Under the pieces are notes generated by a model. It was not told the origin of the DNA. It ran no database searches and worked only from the letters and a program-made list of their open reading frames with translations. A stretch of 64,000 bases of DNA from Mastigamoeba balamuthi. Lineage: Eukaryota; Evosea; Mastigamoebida; Mastigamoebidae. Position 1 is the first letter of the stretch, and each line of letters starts with the position of its first letter. This document shows, one piece after another, positions 11,885 to 22,512 of this stretch. The position numbers and the translations under genes are program-made. The stretch covers positions 1-64,000 of the forward strand of contig CACRSC010000006.1 of NCBI GenBank assembly GCA_902651635.1. Reading direction: 5' to 3'.

Positions 11885-13308
11885 CTAAAGCGAGACACAG
11901 AATTGGATATTCCTGGCAGAGAGGTTATCCAGGTCGAGGACCACCGCGCTTCCTGTCTGCCAGAACGATGCTAGGCACACGCACAGGCATCCTTAGCCAG
12001 CAAGCAGATCCGTGAGTCTCATGCCACCAGGGCGGCGATGGCCCGCGTACCTCCCCGAGAGGCTGCCTGGCTGGAGTTCTGTTCCCCGTAGACGACAACG
12101 TGGGGGAGTCTCTCCAAGACAAACTCGTCTCGCGGTTGCGGTGCGCAGTCTGCGTGCGTGCGTCTGTCAGGCCTCTGTGTCGCAACGCCCACTGGGGGGA
12201 GGGCCCGCACAGACTCCGTAGGGCGCTATTGGGGCCATGTGGCGCCATCTGAGAAACGAAGTCGCTGCTCCAATGCTGTCCATGCCCGTCGCCCTCTGGT
12301 ACTGTGACAGGGCCTCCCCAGGCGCGAGGCACACCTGCCTGTTCGTTTGGCTGTAAATAGCGTGTATCAGATTGGAGGACAGACCTGCCGGCAACGGTGA
12401 TCATTGAGGGGCATGCGAGCGAGTGGAACAAGCCTGACTCGGACGCTCGTGGAAGTAGGAAGCCGGGCAGGGGAGGGAGAGGGAATGAGGCGGTGAATGT
12501 GTCCTGGCTCGACGGGACGAGGAGGACATTCGTGCCAGGCATGGAACACACCCACGAGTCCAGACGCTTGACCCCCTCAATCGGGTTGCGCTGGCAGATG
12601 AGCCCGCCAACGACGAGAACCGTGCGGAAGCGCAACACAGCGCACGGCTCCTCCAGCCACCCGTTGACGTACTGCCCCAACAAGCCGGCCAGCGTCTCCC
12701 CAGGGCCACCGCGACCGAGCTCCAGGCCCGAGACCAGCAGGACCTGATGACGGGATCCGGGAGGAAGCGGAGAGGGCGCGGCAGGCAACGGGCGGTCTGC
12801 GGGAAGCTCGTCTGGCCGCACGAGGTGCTCCACCGCAAAGACGTCCTGCTCGAGGTGCCCGACGACAACTCCCACGCAGCCAGTAACGATGTCTCGTACG
12901 TCTTCAGAGGGCCCAAAGTGCAGCCGTATGCTGGCAGTGTGGTCCTCGATGTACATCGCCTCGGGCTGCTGTGGCACTGGCGTCCAGTCGAATGTACGTG
13001 CGTGCTCCTTCGAGGGAGGAGTTAGCAGTGGAGGCTGGCTGGGAAGAACCCACGTCGATGATCGAGACGTCCTCGGGAGTGCGGCGGAACGAGCCCAGAA
13101 GGGCAACGGTGCGCGAGCCCGTGAAGGGGCCGACGTCGCTCAGGCGAGGAAGCACGCCAGAGACAAGGGGGAAGAGCCTGAGAGCCTCGGGAACAGCGAT
13201 CCTCCCTATCTGCTCGACCCTGCTCCTCATCATCTCGCAGTACTGTGTCCCGCGTGTGAGTGCCAGCGCGAGCGAGATGGACCCTACCTCGTGTAGCCAC
13301 ACGGCCAT
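11885..13308 (-). CDS. POLD2: DNA polymerase delta subunit 2 (small regulatory subunit)
   Basis: Start ATG at 13308 (MAVWLHEVGSIS). The OB-fold region (TGCVGVVVGHLEQDVFAVEH) leads to the family hallmark HQVLLVSGLELGRGGPGETL and the inactive calcineurin-like phosphoesterase fold (VLVVGGLICQRNP, SMPGTNVLLVPSSQDT). The C-terminal part (SFLRWRHMAPIAPYG, then FVLERLPHVVVYGEQ) matches the POLD2 end. Five exons can be chained; the last encodes TGSAVVLDLDNLSARNIQF and stops at 11885-11887. Intron 1 appears to run from GTGGGTTC to CTCGAAG, joining SIID to EHARTFDW. POLD2 bridges the catalytic and POLD3 subunits of the replicative polymerase. Length, about 400 residues, is normal. Confidence 0.85.
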
Positions 13309-13430
13309 CGGGATTTCTCGACTTGTGAGCCAAGAAAAAAAGGGGGTGGCGCTTCGATGTTGGGCTGTGTCTTCAGTCGTGGTAACGCGAACAACTTTAC
13401 GTGTATTCGAGACAGATATGGTGTGTGCAG

Positions 13431-15834
13431 TTAGAGGGCGGACTTGACAGCATTAAGCTCGGATACGATCCTGTTTAATGAGCCCGCCTCGTCCTCCGCT
13501 GCTGCGTTTTGTGCAAACTCCTGAAGTGAGGTGCAGTACTGCCCGATCCTAGGGGGCAGCTTCTCCAACAGCGGGAGCAGCGTTGTTAACGAAGCCATGT
13601 CGCCCTGAAGCGCTTGTGAGCGTTGCGGCCAGGCGAGGGTGCGGAAGACACACTCACCTTTTGCGATGAGAGTTTGTACTGCTTGACGTTGTGCTCGAAC
13701 TGGCTGTACGCTTTGAGGTCCGGCATGATGGCTGAGAAGATGTCGCTGATGCAGCCATACCTCCCCCACTCCTTCTCCCTCGTTTCGAGCTTCTCGACGA
13801 GCGCCTTGTGCACTGTCTCGGACCTCTCCAGGAACGCGCACACGCTGCCAAACGACGACATAAACGACGCTGGGACCGACTTGCATCTGTACGCGAGCGT
13901 TGCAACCTGCAGAGTGCAAATGAGACCACGCGGAGCTTTCCGCTACGCGCACCTTGCGGGCCTTCTCGAGCACCTGGATGTGGTCGTACTCGGACTCCAC
14001 AAGTTGGTGCACGACGCGCAAGCACTTCCTCTTGCAGTCGGCCACGAGCTCGGGCGACTTGCCTGGCTGCTGGTGGAGCTGCCTGGGCGGAGGTCGCGGG
14101 GACTCGGACGCCATCCGGGACTCGAGCAGCTCGACCACGTCGTCCGCGTCGTCGCCGGTGACGGTGAATGCGATCGTGACCTCTTGTGAGTAGAGCTGGT
14201 ACGTCCCGGAGAGCACGTTCTTCTGGAACGAGGCGCCCTTGAGCGGTATCCTGTGCATGAACACGTTGCTGTCGCTCGTCACGACGACCGTATCGGTGAA
14301 CATCCACAGGTGGAGCTTCGACTTGGCCGGCGTGGCCACAGCAAAGTCGCGCACGAACGCGCGCTCAGGCGTGTCGTGAAGGTTGCCGTCGTACTTCTTC
14401 CAGCGGCCCTCGACCTCCATGACCCGTGTCTGGTTCTCGGACATGCGCTTCATCTCGTTGATATAGTCGGCCATCTCGAGGATCTGCCCCATCGCCTCCT
14501 CGATCAGCTGGAAGTCCCTATGCGACGACGGCGTGTTCTTGATCAGCTCCTTCACGAGCAGCACGTCTGCGACGCGGGGCAAGGACACGTGAGCTTGGTT
14601 GGCGCACAACAACGTTCCCGCACATCTGGGTATTCGCTGCACGGGGAGGATCAGGAAGCTCTCCAGCGACCCGCTTTCCAGCGTCTCCGAGTACTCCAAT
14701 TTCTGTGAAAACGGACTTTGAGCAAAACAGAAAAAAGCCCGTGCGAGGAAAACCGCCGGAACGAGAACTCCCTGCGCACCTCGAGCAGCTTCCTGAACTC
14801 CGGCACCTTCGACTTGAGCGCTTTGATCCTGTCGTGCACGTCGTCGTCTGTGTGTTGTGTGCTCAGTGGGACTGTGGGGGGAGTCCCCACCGGGTGCAGC
14901 GCGCACAGTTGTTGATGTAGTACTTGTAGAGCTTGAACCACTTGGAGGCCTCGATCAGCACGTCGCCGACGACAGAGTCCTCGGACCACGACTCGACGCG
15001 CGCCGTGAGCTGCGCGAGGAACTTGGCGTGGAGCACCGCGAGCGTGTCGACGTTGGCGCAGATGCCCATCTGCTCCTGGGCCGAAAGCGCGGCCATCGCC
15101 TTGACGGGCTCGACAAACTCGCGGACGACGATCGACAGCTGCCTGACGTACGTCTTCTCCGTCGTCAGCAGCTCGGCGACGACGTGCGCGCGTCGCGTCA
15201 TCGTCTTCTCGGGCCCCGGGAAGCTCATCGCCCTCGGCGAGTTGTCGTGCGAGCTGAGGCTCGACGCCCTGTGCGTCCCCGTCCGCAGCCGAGGCGACAT
15301 GTCCGACACGGCCCCGCGCACGTGCCCCCTGCGCGGCGACGGCGACGCGCACCACTCCTCCTCCCCCGACGACGACCTCGCGCTCTCGCTCGCGGCCCCG
15401 GGCGACGCCCCCGCGCAGCACCCGCCGCCGCTCTCCCCCCACGACCGCGGCGACGACAGCGACGACCCCGCACAGCACCCGCCGCCGCTCTCCCCCCACG
15501 ACCGCGGCGACGACAGCGGCGACCTCGGCGGCGGCGGCAGCGGCGCGCGTCGCGCCTGCGCGGGCGCCGCGCGCGGCGAGGTCGGCGGCGGCAGCAGCGG
15601 CGGCCGCGCGCACGCCGGGGACCGCGGCGGCTGCGGCGGAGGGGCGGGGTCCGGGTGCGGGACGCGGAGCGAGCCCGACGAGGGGCCGGGGGGGCGCGGG
15701 GGCGGCGGGCGCGGGGCGGGGGACGAGAGGGTGCGGGCGAGGACGGGGGGCGGGGGCGCGGCGCGCTGGGGCGGCGGGCGGGGCGGGAGCCGAGGGGAGG
15801 GGTGCCCGGCGGAGGCTCCGGAGGGACTGGACAT
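13431..15834 (-). CDS. RhoGEF with DH-PH followed by a second DH-like domain
   Basis: Start ATG at 15834 (MSSPSGASAGHPSPRL). The first ~200 residues are Pro/Ser/Arg-rich and include a 19-residue tandem repeat. The first DH (Dbl homology) domain is clear: RRAHVVAELLTTEKTYVRQL, FVEPVKAM, FKLYKYYINNC, ESFLILPVQRIPR and LIEEAMGQILEMADYINE. A PH domain follows (KLHLWMFTDTVVVTSDSNV and on to the helix DDADDVVELLESRM). After a short linker a second helical bundle begins with RVVHQLVESEYDHIQVLEKA, the pattern of a DH first helix. It continues through SFGSVCAFLERSETVHKAL and YSQFEHNVKQYKLS to the stop at 13431. DH-PH proteins load GTP on Rho-family GTPases. The second DH-like part lacks the usual LLxxPxQR helix, so it may be regulatory. 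Confidence 0.8.
15421..15534 (-). repeat. 57-bp tandem repeat, two units, in RhoGEF N-terminal coding region
   Basis: Two near-identical 57-nt units start at 15421 and 15478. They encode two 19-residue copies around SSPRSWGESGGGCCAG in the disordered N-terminal region. The period is a multiple of three, so the frame is kept. Confidence 0.8.
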
Positions 15835-16364
15835 TGTCGAGGACACGCGACAGTGACTAGTGACTGAAAGATGCGATTCCGTTGGCGTTTTTTTTGGTAT
15901 CAACCACAGCAGCCAAAGATCACCAGAGATCACGCACGCGCTCCGTCACCGCCTCCCCAGACGCAGGTGTGCCCGGTGCCGCTGCGCTCCCTCGGTGAGC
16001 GCTTTGCTGGTGACTCGGGGCGGGAATGCCCCAGAGTAGCTCGAGGTGATGTGGCCATGGACCTTTCGACAAGCAGAGTGCACGTTTCAGTTTGAGCACA
16101 GCACCACACGGGCGCCTAACAAGGCTGTCTCAGTCTCTGCCCGCTTACTCCGGAGATCCTGAGTACGCAGCTTAACCTCAGATGCCACGCACCCTCAGAC
16201 ACTGCCGTGGTCACGAAAGAACCTGCCAGTTACAACTACAGGTCGGTTCGCGCCTGACATCCTTCAGTATTTGGTAAACACGTCACAAGGCCACTGTTTC
16301 AACAGACTCTGGTGGGCAGGCGAGGAGGTGGGGTGTGGTAGCGCATGGGCCGCAGTGTCTACAT
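15835..16364. other. intergenic region between RhoGEF and NSF, no gene seen
   Basis: It contains the upstream sequence of the RhoGEF gene and the 3' region of NSF. No RNA gene, repeat or coherent frame is visible. Confidence 0.5.
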
Positions 16365-19300
16365 TCACTGCAGCGGCGCAGGCGACGTCCCCGTCGACCC
16401 CGAAGGCAGCGCGTTGGCCGCCGCCACCGCGACCGCCAGCGCGCTGCCCCCTGTGCTCGTCGCCAGGTCGCGCGGCGCGTCCTCGCCCCCGAGCCCTGCC
16501 TCTGACAGCGCCCCCACGAGCCCCTCGAGCGGGTCCGCAAACTGCCTCGCGAGCTCCGTCAGCATGATCAGCCTCTTGATCCCGATCTCTCCCGTGGGCC
16601 CGAACGCCTGCGCTGCGCGCTCGAGCGACGGGTCGGCCTTGTGGTCGCCCTTCTTGCCAAACGTGCCGAGCTCGGCGAGCACAGTCTTGATCTCGGCGGG
16701 GCCGTGGATCAGGGGCACCTCGAGCGAGGCGTTGAAGGCCTCGTACAGGCCCATCTCGCGCAGGACGCCCGGGTTGGTCGTGGTGCCGACGACGAGCAGC
16801 TTGCGGCCCGGCGGAGGCGCCTTCTTCACCAGCACGAGCAGCGTCTGCAGCACGGCGTTGGAGAACCGCGGGCCCAGCGGCACGTAGTCCAGCAGACGCT
16901 CGATGTCGTCGACGATGACAACGCTCATCGGCGACTGTCATCCGAGTCCGTCAATACGCACCCAGAGCCGCCAAATTTAAGCAGGTGGAAGCGTGCCTTG
17001 TACGAGTCCTCAAAGATGGAGACAATGCGAGAGCAGCGGCCCTGCTCGCTGCCGTACTTGACGAGCTCCTCGGGGCTGATGATCTTGACGAGCGGGAAGC
17101 CGCTCTCGACGGCCATCTTGACCGAGAGCGCCGTCTTGCCGCTGCCCGAACGACCCGACAGCAGCACCGACACCAGCGGCGTGCGCGTGTTCTCGCGGCG
17201 CACCTGGTCGAACAGTGTCCTGAACATCGACTGCGTCCTCTCGAAGCGCGGGCCGAACGGAATGATGCCGTTGGGATAGCACTTGGTAAAGTCCGTCTCG
17301 TCGACACCGAAAGCGGGGTGTGTCTGCAAAAAACCGCAGGCGTCAGAAATAGAAAATGGCGGCAACAAAAAATAAAAAAGTTAAAATGAGGAAGATGTGA
17401 GCAGCCAGGAGACCCTTCACTGCCATTGAGAGACTGCGGGGCCTTATACCTGCTTAAATTTACTCTTGCCCACTGTTGACCCCATCTTCCTTATTATTGA
17501 AGGAGTGGGAACACGAAAGAGGGCGACTGATGGTTTGTTTTGAGAGACGGATTTACCTCCCTGAGCGCTCCCTCGAAGTGGTCCATGGAGATGGCAATCT
17601 CCTCGGGCTTCTCGGGCTGCTTCAGGTTGGCGAAATCGATCTTCTGCATGAGAGCAAACGAAGTTGCACTCTTGACCAGCCCAGCGATCTCGGCGCCCCT
17701 GTTTATGGGAGGGCTCAGCCCCGAAACAAAAAAGGTTCGCTCTGGCTGAGCAGCCGCACGTGTAGTTCTTGGTCTCCTTGGCGAGCTTGACGAGGTCGAC
17801 GTCGGGCGCGAGGAACCCGTACTTGCTCATGCTGCTGGTGTGGATGCGCAGGATCTGCAGCCTGCCCTCCTCGTCGGGCAGCCCGACCTCGATGTGCACC
17901 TCCATGCGCCCGGGCCTGAGCAGCGCCTCGTCGATCATGTCCTTCCTGTTGGTCATGCCGATGAGCAGGATGTTGTTGAGCGCGTTGACTCCGTCGATCT
18001 TGGCCAGCAGCTGGTTCACGGCGCTGTCCCCGGTGCCCGTGCCGTCGCCGCGGGAGCCGCGGGCCCTGCAGAGCGCGTCGAGCTCGTCGAGGACGATGAT
18101 GTGCAGGTCGCTGGCGTCGCCGCGCTGCGCGTACTCCTCCTCGGCCTCCTTGAACAGGTCGCGGATGTTCTTCTCGGTCTCGCCGACGAACTTGTTGAAC
18201 ATCTCGGGCCCCGCGACGATCTTGGGCTCGGCGCAGTTGAGCATCTTGGCGATGGTCCTCGCCATCAGCGTCTTGCCCGTGCCCGGGGGCCCGTGCAGCA
18301 GGATGCCCTTGACGTGCATGATGCCCAGGCGCTGCACGACCGCCGGCGGGAAGATGCGCGAGACCAGCGTCCTGCGCACAATGTCGATGAACTCGCGGTT
18401 CAGGCCGCCGATGCCCAGCGAGACGGGGTCCAGGTTCGTCGTGACCAGCAGCCCGGCGCCCTTGCCCGCGCCCCCCGTCAGCTTCAGCTGGCTGCCGGCC
18501 GCGCGCTCCATCTCGATGACCGTCGCCCCGTGCAGCACGCCGCGCGACGTGTCCGACGTCTGCGACTCGTCAGAGGCCGACGACCCCGAGGCGGCGGCCG
18601 CGACCTCCTCAGGGGTTCCGACTTTGACGCCACGGACGGAAATCTATTGATATGCACCCAAAGGGGAGATATGGTTCAGTACACTACTGAATCGGGAATG
18701 CGGGCGGTGGGGGGAACCTGCAGGTTGATGTCGCCGAGGGGCAGCGCGATGTTCTGGCCGATGGTGAAGAACTGGTTGGCGAACAGCTTCTTGACCAGCG
18801 CCACCAGGTTGTCCACGTCGTAGTTCTCGGGCTTCTGCCCCGCCTTGAGCTTCGCCAGGTAGTCCACCTGCGTTTTGGCGTTTTAGCAGCGGTGTATTAA
18901 GATTGAATCTGTCTCGCAATCAATTCAAATTGGCTTTGGGGGAAGGAGAGACAGTCTTGCGCACGTCGAGGCGCAGGTGGGTGAGGAACACGCGGTCGTC
19001 GGCAGGAGCGAACGGGATGACATGGACCACCGTCCCGAGCGACAGGTTCAGGTTGCGGCGCTGCACGCCTCCCAGGCCCACCTGTCCTGCCGCGATCTTA
19101 TCGCACACACTGTTGACGCAACGCAGGCACTTCTTAGAAAATGGAAATAGCTCAGCCGGGGAGCGCCCCCGCCGCGGGGGGCAGGGCTGTGGCAGGACGC
19201 ACCCCCACGAGAAGACAAAGTCCTGGATGCAGGCGTAGTTGGCGGAGTTGAGCACCGTCTGGGTTCCGGCAGGCGGCGTCAGGGTCTCGGCGTCGGCGGG

Positions 19301-19411
19301 CGACACGAAGATCTGGTTCGTGAGAGCAAGCTCCACGTTGGGAACATTGCAGACTGTGAGCGGCCTTGCCGACAGCTTGGGCTGTGTCTTCTGTGGGGAA
19401 GGGGACGCCAT
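16365..19411 (-). CDS. NSF: NSF, vesicle-fusing AAA+ ATPase
   Basis: Start ATG at 19411 ([18 protein letters not shown]). The N domain ([29 protein letters not shown]) binds SNAP-SNARE complexes. The D1 AAA+ domain has Walker [19 protein letters not shown], Walker [13 protein letters not shown] and the arginine-finger region [21 protein letters not shown]2 has Walker [19 protein letters not shown] and the NSF-specific [23 protein letters not shown] takes apart cis-SNARE complexes after membrane fusion. Several introns interrupt it. The one at 16936-16996 fits as GC-AG: joining AAG to TCGCCG gives [13 protein letters not shown], the family's usual sequence. The gene is divergent from the membrane-protein gene at 19780, 368 bp away. 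Confidence 0.95.
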
Positions 19412-19779
19412 GTGAACAGTCGCGCGAAGAGTTTTTCTTGAAGATAGAGATTTTCTTTTTCATATCTTTGAAATCTGAAGAATATCTCGCTCAGTGCAAA
19501 CTCCCTTCCTTCCCCGCAGCGAGAGCGAAAAGAGGCACAAGTGGCCGGTCGGGTTGGTATGGTAAGCGACGCAACCGGCGCGGCGTCTCTCATGCGCGGC
19601 GCGGTCCTCATAGCAGGAACAGGGCGGGTCTGCGCTCCTCGGGGACGTCGCTTCGGAGGGTCGCGCCGACTCCCTGGACGGCTCTCCGCAGGCCCCCGAC
19701 TGCCCCCCGCAGCGATGGTGCATCTCTCCGGTCCAGATTCTCCCCAGCGCAATGAATCTCACATTTCCCCGGCGTCGTC

Positions 19780-21200
19780 ATGCACCACGGCAGCCCGCAG
19801 TGCAGCCGGCGGCTAGCCGCGATGCAGGAGGGCGACCCGTACCTCCGCGAGGTGGCGCGGAGATGGGAGGCCGCGTGGTCCATCTCGGGGCTCGCGTGCT
19901 ACGGGGCGTGCCTGACCGACCAGTTTTGCGCGCTGCACTACGTCCCGCTGCCCGCCTGCACCGCGCTCGCATCAGGTCTCCCTCGCGCTCGCATCGGTTC
20001 CAACGGTTCTCACCCTCAGGGACAGCCGAGCAACAGCAGCACGACGTGGTTGTTCTGCGGAGCAAGTGGCAGAGGAAGGCAGCGCTGGGCGGCCAGTGCG
20101 CCCGAGCCGAAGCGGAGCGCTCTGCGGACTGCCCCGTGCAGCTCTACAGCGCCCCTGCTGCGCCGCCCGCGGCTCGCCCCGGGGCGTGCAGCGGCGCCGA
20201 GTGCTCCCACCGCCTTGAGATCCTGCTGCGCGTCGACTGGGTCCGCAAGGACCTGGAGTCGTCGACGACGGTGGACAGGCTGCTGAGCGAGACGTCGCGG
20301 GGCGCGTGCCTGGGGTACTGCCAGACGCCGTACCTCTGCAAGACGCACCTCTGCCCCGCCCACCGCATGGACAACATCGGCGACCTGCTGCCGCCTGGGG
20401 CCTCGAGGAAGGTGTCGCGCTTCGTGTGCCCCATGCCGCACGACAGGGTGTCCAACGGCAGGTACCACGAGCTGTTCGCGTTCTACTGCGGCGACATGTG
20501 CTGCCTGCCAGGCAGGTGGTTCTCGCGCGAGGAGACGCACAAGAAGAGCAAGGAGAAGAGGCTGCGCGAGCTGGTCGTCCCCGTGAGCTACGAGAGCCAC
20601 ACTCGGTGCAGCCCGCCAGACACGCGCGTCGAGCGGACCGACACGCAGACCAGAAAGGAAAACAGAAGACCAGCTGCTCGCAAGGGCCGCGGCAACTGCA
20701 GCCTCCTGTTTGCTGCCGCCGTTGTCCTCGAGGCCGTCCTGCTCTGCGGAGCTGTGGCTGCCATTGCCGTGCTATCGACGCGCGACTGCGGCAAGGGAGC
20801 AGCGCCGAGCCTCACCAATACGGGCGCGCAGCTGCTTGCGGACGAGAGGGCTCAGCTGCCCCGCGGAACACTCGTCCCGGACCCTCGATGCCCGCAGAAG
20901 AACAGGACTCTCTGCTTCTACGACGGGCACGAGCTCATGTGTGCCCAGTGCCATCTGGTAAAAGGGAACGCCACAGCTTGGAGCTGCATCGGGCGCAACC
21001 GAGCCAACGCCACTGTCATCCTTGTCGTCTACGAGTCGGGGAAATACACTCTCCGCCTGGACAAGAACGGGATCGAGCCGTTTTGCACCACGTGCGCGAA
21101 GCCGAACCGGACGTTTGACGGCAAGGTCGCTGCTGGCGAGCCTCTAGTTCTGGACTTCCACTCTGGCTACGCACAGGGATGGTCATTCGTATTCAATTAG
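19780..21200 (+). CDS. single-pass membrane protein with two Cys-rich regions, unknown
   Basis: Start ATG at 19780 (MHHGSPQCSRRLAAMQ) or at 19822 (MQEGDPYL). One intron (about 19977-20025) joins TALAS to AEQQQHDVVVLRS. The N-terminal ~270 residues are Cys-rich (YCQTPYLCKTHLCPAHR, FYCGDMCCLPGRWFSREE). A basic stretch (KKSKEKRLRELV, later RKENRRPAARKGR) precedes one hydrophobic helix, LLFAAAVVLEAVLLCGAVAA. The C-terminal ~130 residues carry N-glycosylation sequons (NRT, NAT) and Cys pairs (LMCAQCHLV, FCTTCAKPN). With no signal peptide and basic residues before the helix, a type II orientation with a lumenal or outer C-terminus is likely. No family is recognised. Confidence 0.65.
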
Positions 21201-21291
21201 TAATATATGTATTCCTTCATCAATTGGGGCATCTTGCATCGTCGTTTTGAGCAAGCAGATACGAACTCGAGATATCTCAATTGAGGAGAAA

Positions 21292-22443
21292 ATGGACGAG
21301 AACATTCCGGTCGGGCTGACCAGCCTCTACACCTGCTCGGAGCGCGCCAGCGCTCCCGCTTCCGTCCTCCTCGATCCTCTGGCCTCGACCCTCGCGGGCA
21401 CTCGTGGCCAACTCATGAGGTCCGAGCACGATGATCCAAGATCTCACGCCAGCCACTCACCCGCCCCTCGGCAGGGACCAAATCCACCGCATGGACAGCG
21501 GCCGTCTTGCCTCCTCCGCGATGTCCTCTGTGGTCGTGCGGACGCTCTTCTTCGACGGCGCCTTCGCCGAGGCGCAGAGGAGCTCCGGCGGGGACGGGCT
21601 GCAGCTCGTCATCGTCGCTGCCGGGATGGACACCCGTGCCTGGCGCCTCCGGTTCGAGCCGCGCGACTCTGTGTACGAGCTCGACTACCCGCACGTGCTC
21701 GAGTACAGCGCAGGCTCCTGGCGGGGCACCCCGCGCTCGCGCCCAAGCACGTGCTGCTGGGCTGCGACCTCACCGAGCCCGGGTGGCCCGAGCAGCTCGC
21801 GCGGGCGGGCTACGACGGCGCTCGCCCGTCGCTGTGGGTGGTCGAGGGGCTGCTGGTCTACCTGAGCCGGCCGGATGCCGACGCTGTGCTCGCCTCGGTG
21901 GCCCGCCTGGCCGGGCCTCGCGGTGGCCTTGTCGGCGACTGGATGAACGAGGCGTACCTCGCGTCCCCGCTCACCGCTAGCTTCAGGAGCGTGTTCAGCA
22001 GCCTGGGGTGCCCGTTCACGAGCGCGAGGGACCCGGGGGACCTCGAGGCCGGCCTCGTGTCGCTCGGGTTCCCCCGCGTCTCGTGCAAGGGCATTGGCGA
22101 GCCAGGAGCAAACTTCGGGGTTGTTCCCGAGGCTCAGGCGAGGCTCGCGGAGCTCGTGCCCTGCAGCGACGCAAGGGCGAGGTTCCTGCCGCGGCACTAC
22201 GTGTTCCACGCATCCCATACGGGCGGCTGGAGCGAGGAGAGCACGGAGAGGGCCATCCAGGCTGCCAGGGAGGCAGCGGGAGTGCCCAGCATTGCCGACG
22301 AGCAGTCTCTCGCAGCATCCGGGGTGGACTCCATGGCAATGGTCAGGATGTGGAAGGCTCTGAGCAGCAACGCTCACCACGAGATCCCTCTGGCCGCAGT
22401 GCTGGCCTGCGACTCGCTGAGCCAAATCAAAAAGCTGATCTGA
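21292..22443 (+). CDS. LCMT-type SAM methyltransferase fused to acyl-carrier-like domain; one frameshift
   Basis: Start ATG at 21292 (MDENIPVGLTSLYTCSERA). Intron 21420-21474 joins QLMR to DQIHRMDSG. The first ~270 residues match the leucine-carboxyl-methyltransferase / polyketide O-methyltransferase family: an arginine/FFD segment (VVVRTLFFDGAF), SAM-binding LVIVAAGMDTRAWRL, the VYELDYPHVLEY acidic loop, LGCDLTEPGW and LWVVEGLLVYL. The last ~70 residues (ERAIQAAREAAG and GVDSMAMVRMWKAL) resemble an acyl carrier domain with a Ser in the DSM position that normally takes phosphopantetheine. Between 21710 and 21720 the frame shifts: EYSAG stops matching and LAGHPALAPKHV resumes one register over, with no room for an intron. 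One missing base in a short C run is the simplest cause. Confidence 0.75.
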   Translation: MDENIPVGLTSLYTCSERASAPASVLLDPLASTLAGTRGQLMRSEHDDPRSHASHSPAPRQGPNPPHGQRPSCLLRDVLCGRADALLRRRLRRGAEELRRGRAAARHRRCRDGHPCLAPPVRAARLCVRARLPARARVQRRLLAGHPALAPKHVLLGCDLTEPGWPEQLARAGYDGARPSLWVVEGLLVYLSRPDADAVLASVARLAGPRGGLVGDWMNEAYLASPLTASFRSVFSSLGCPFTSARDPGDLEAGLVSLGFPRVSCKGIGEPGANFGVVPEAQARLAELVPCSDARARFLPRHYVFHASHTGGWSEESTERAIQAAREAAGVPSIADEQSLAASGVDSMAMVRMWKALSSNAHHEIPLAAVLACDSLSQIKKLI

Positions 22444-22512
22444 GACCCCATCCGAATATCTGTCCCAAAGATATTTTTCTCTGTTTTGACAACGCAACAA
22501 CCAACGACAGCC

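Noticed and set aside
21292-22443. Bacterial contamination as source of the methyltransferase-carrier gene
   Set aside because: It contains a canonical short GT-AG intron and sits between spliced eukaryotic genes with matching codon use. An ancient transfer remains possible.
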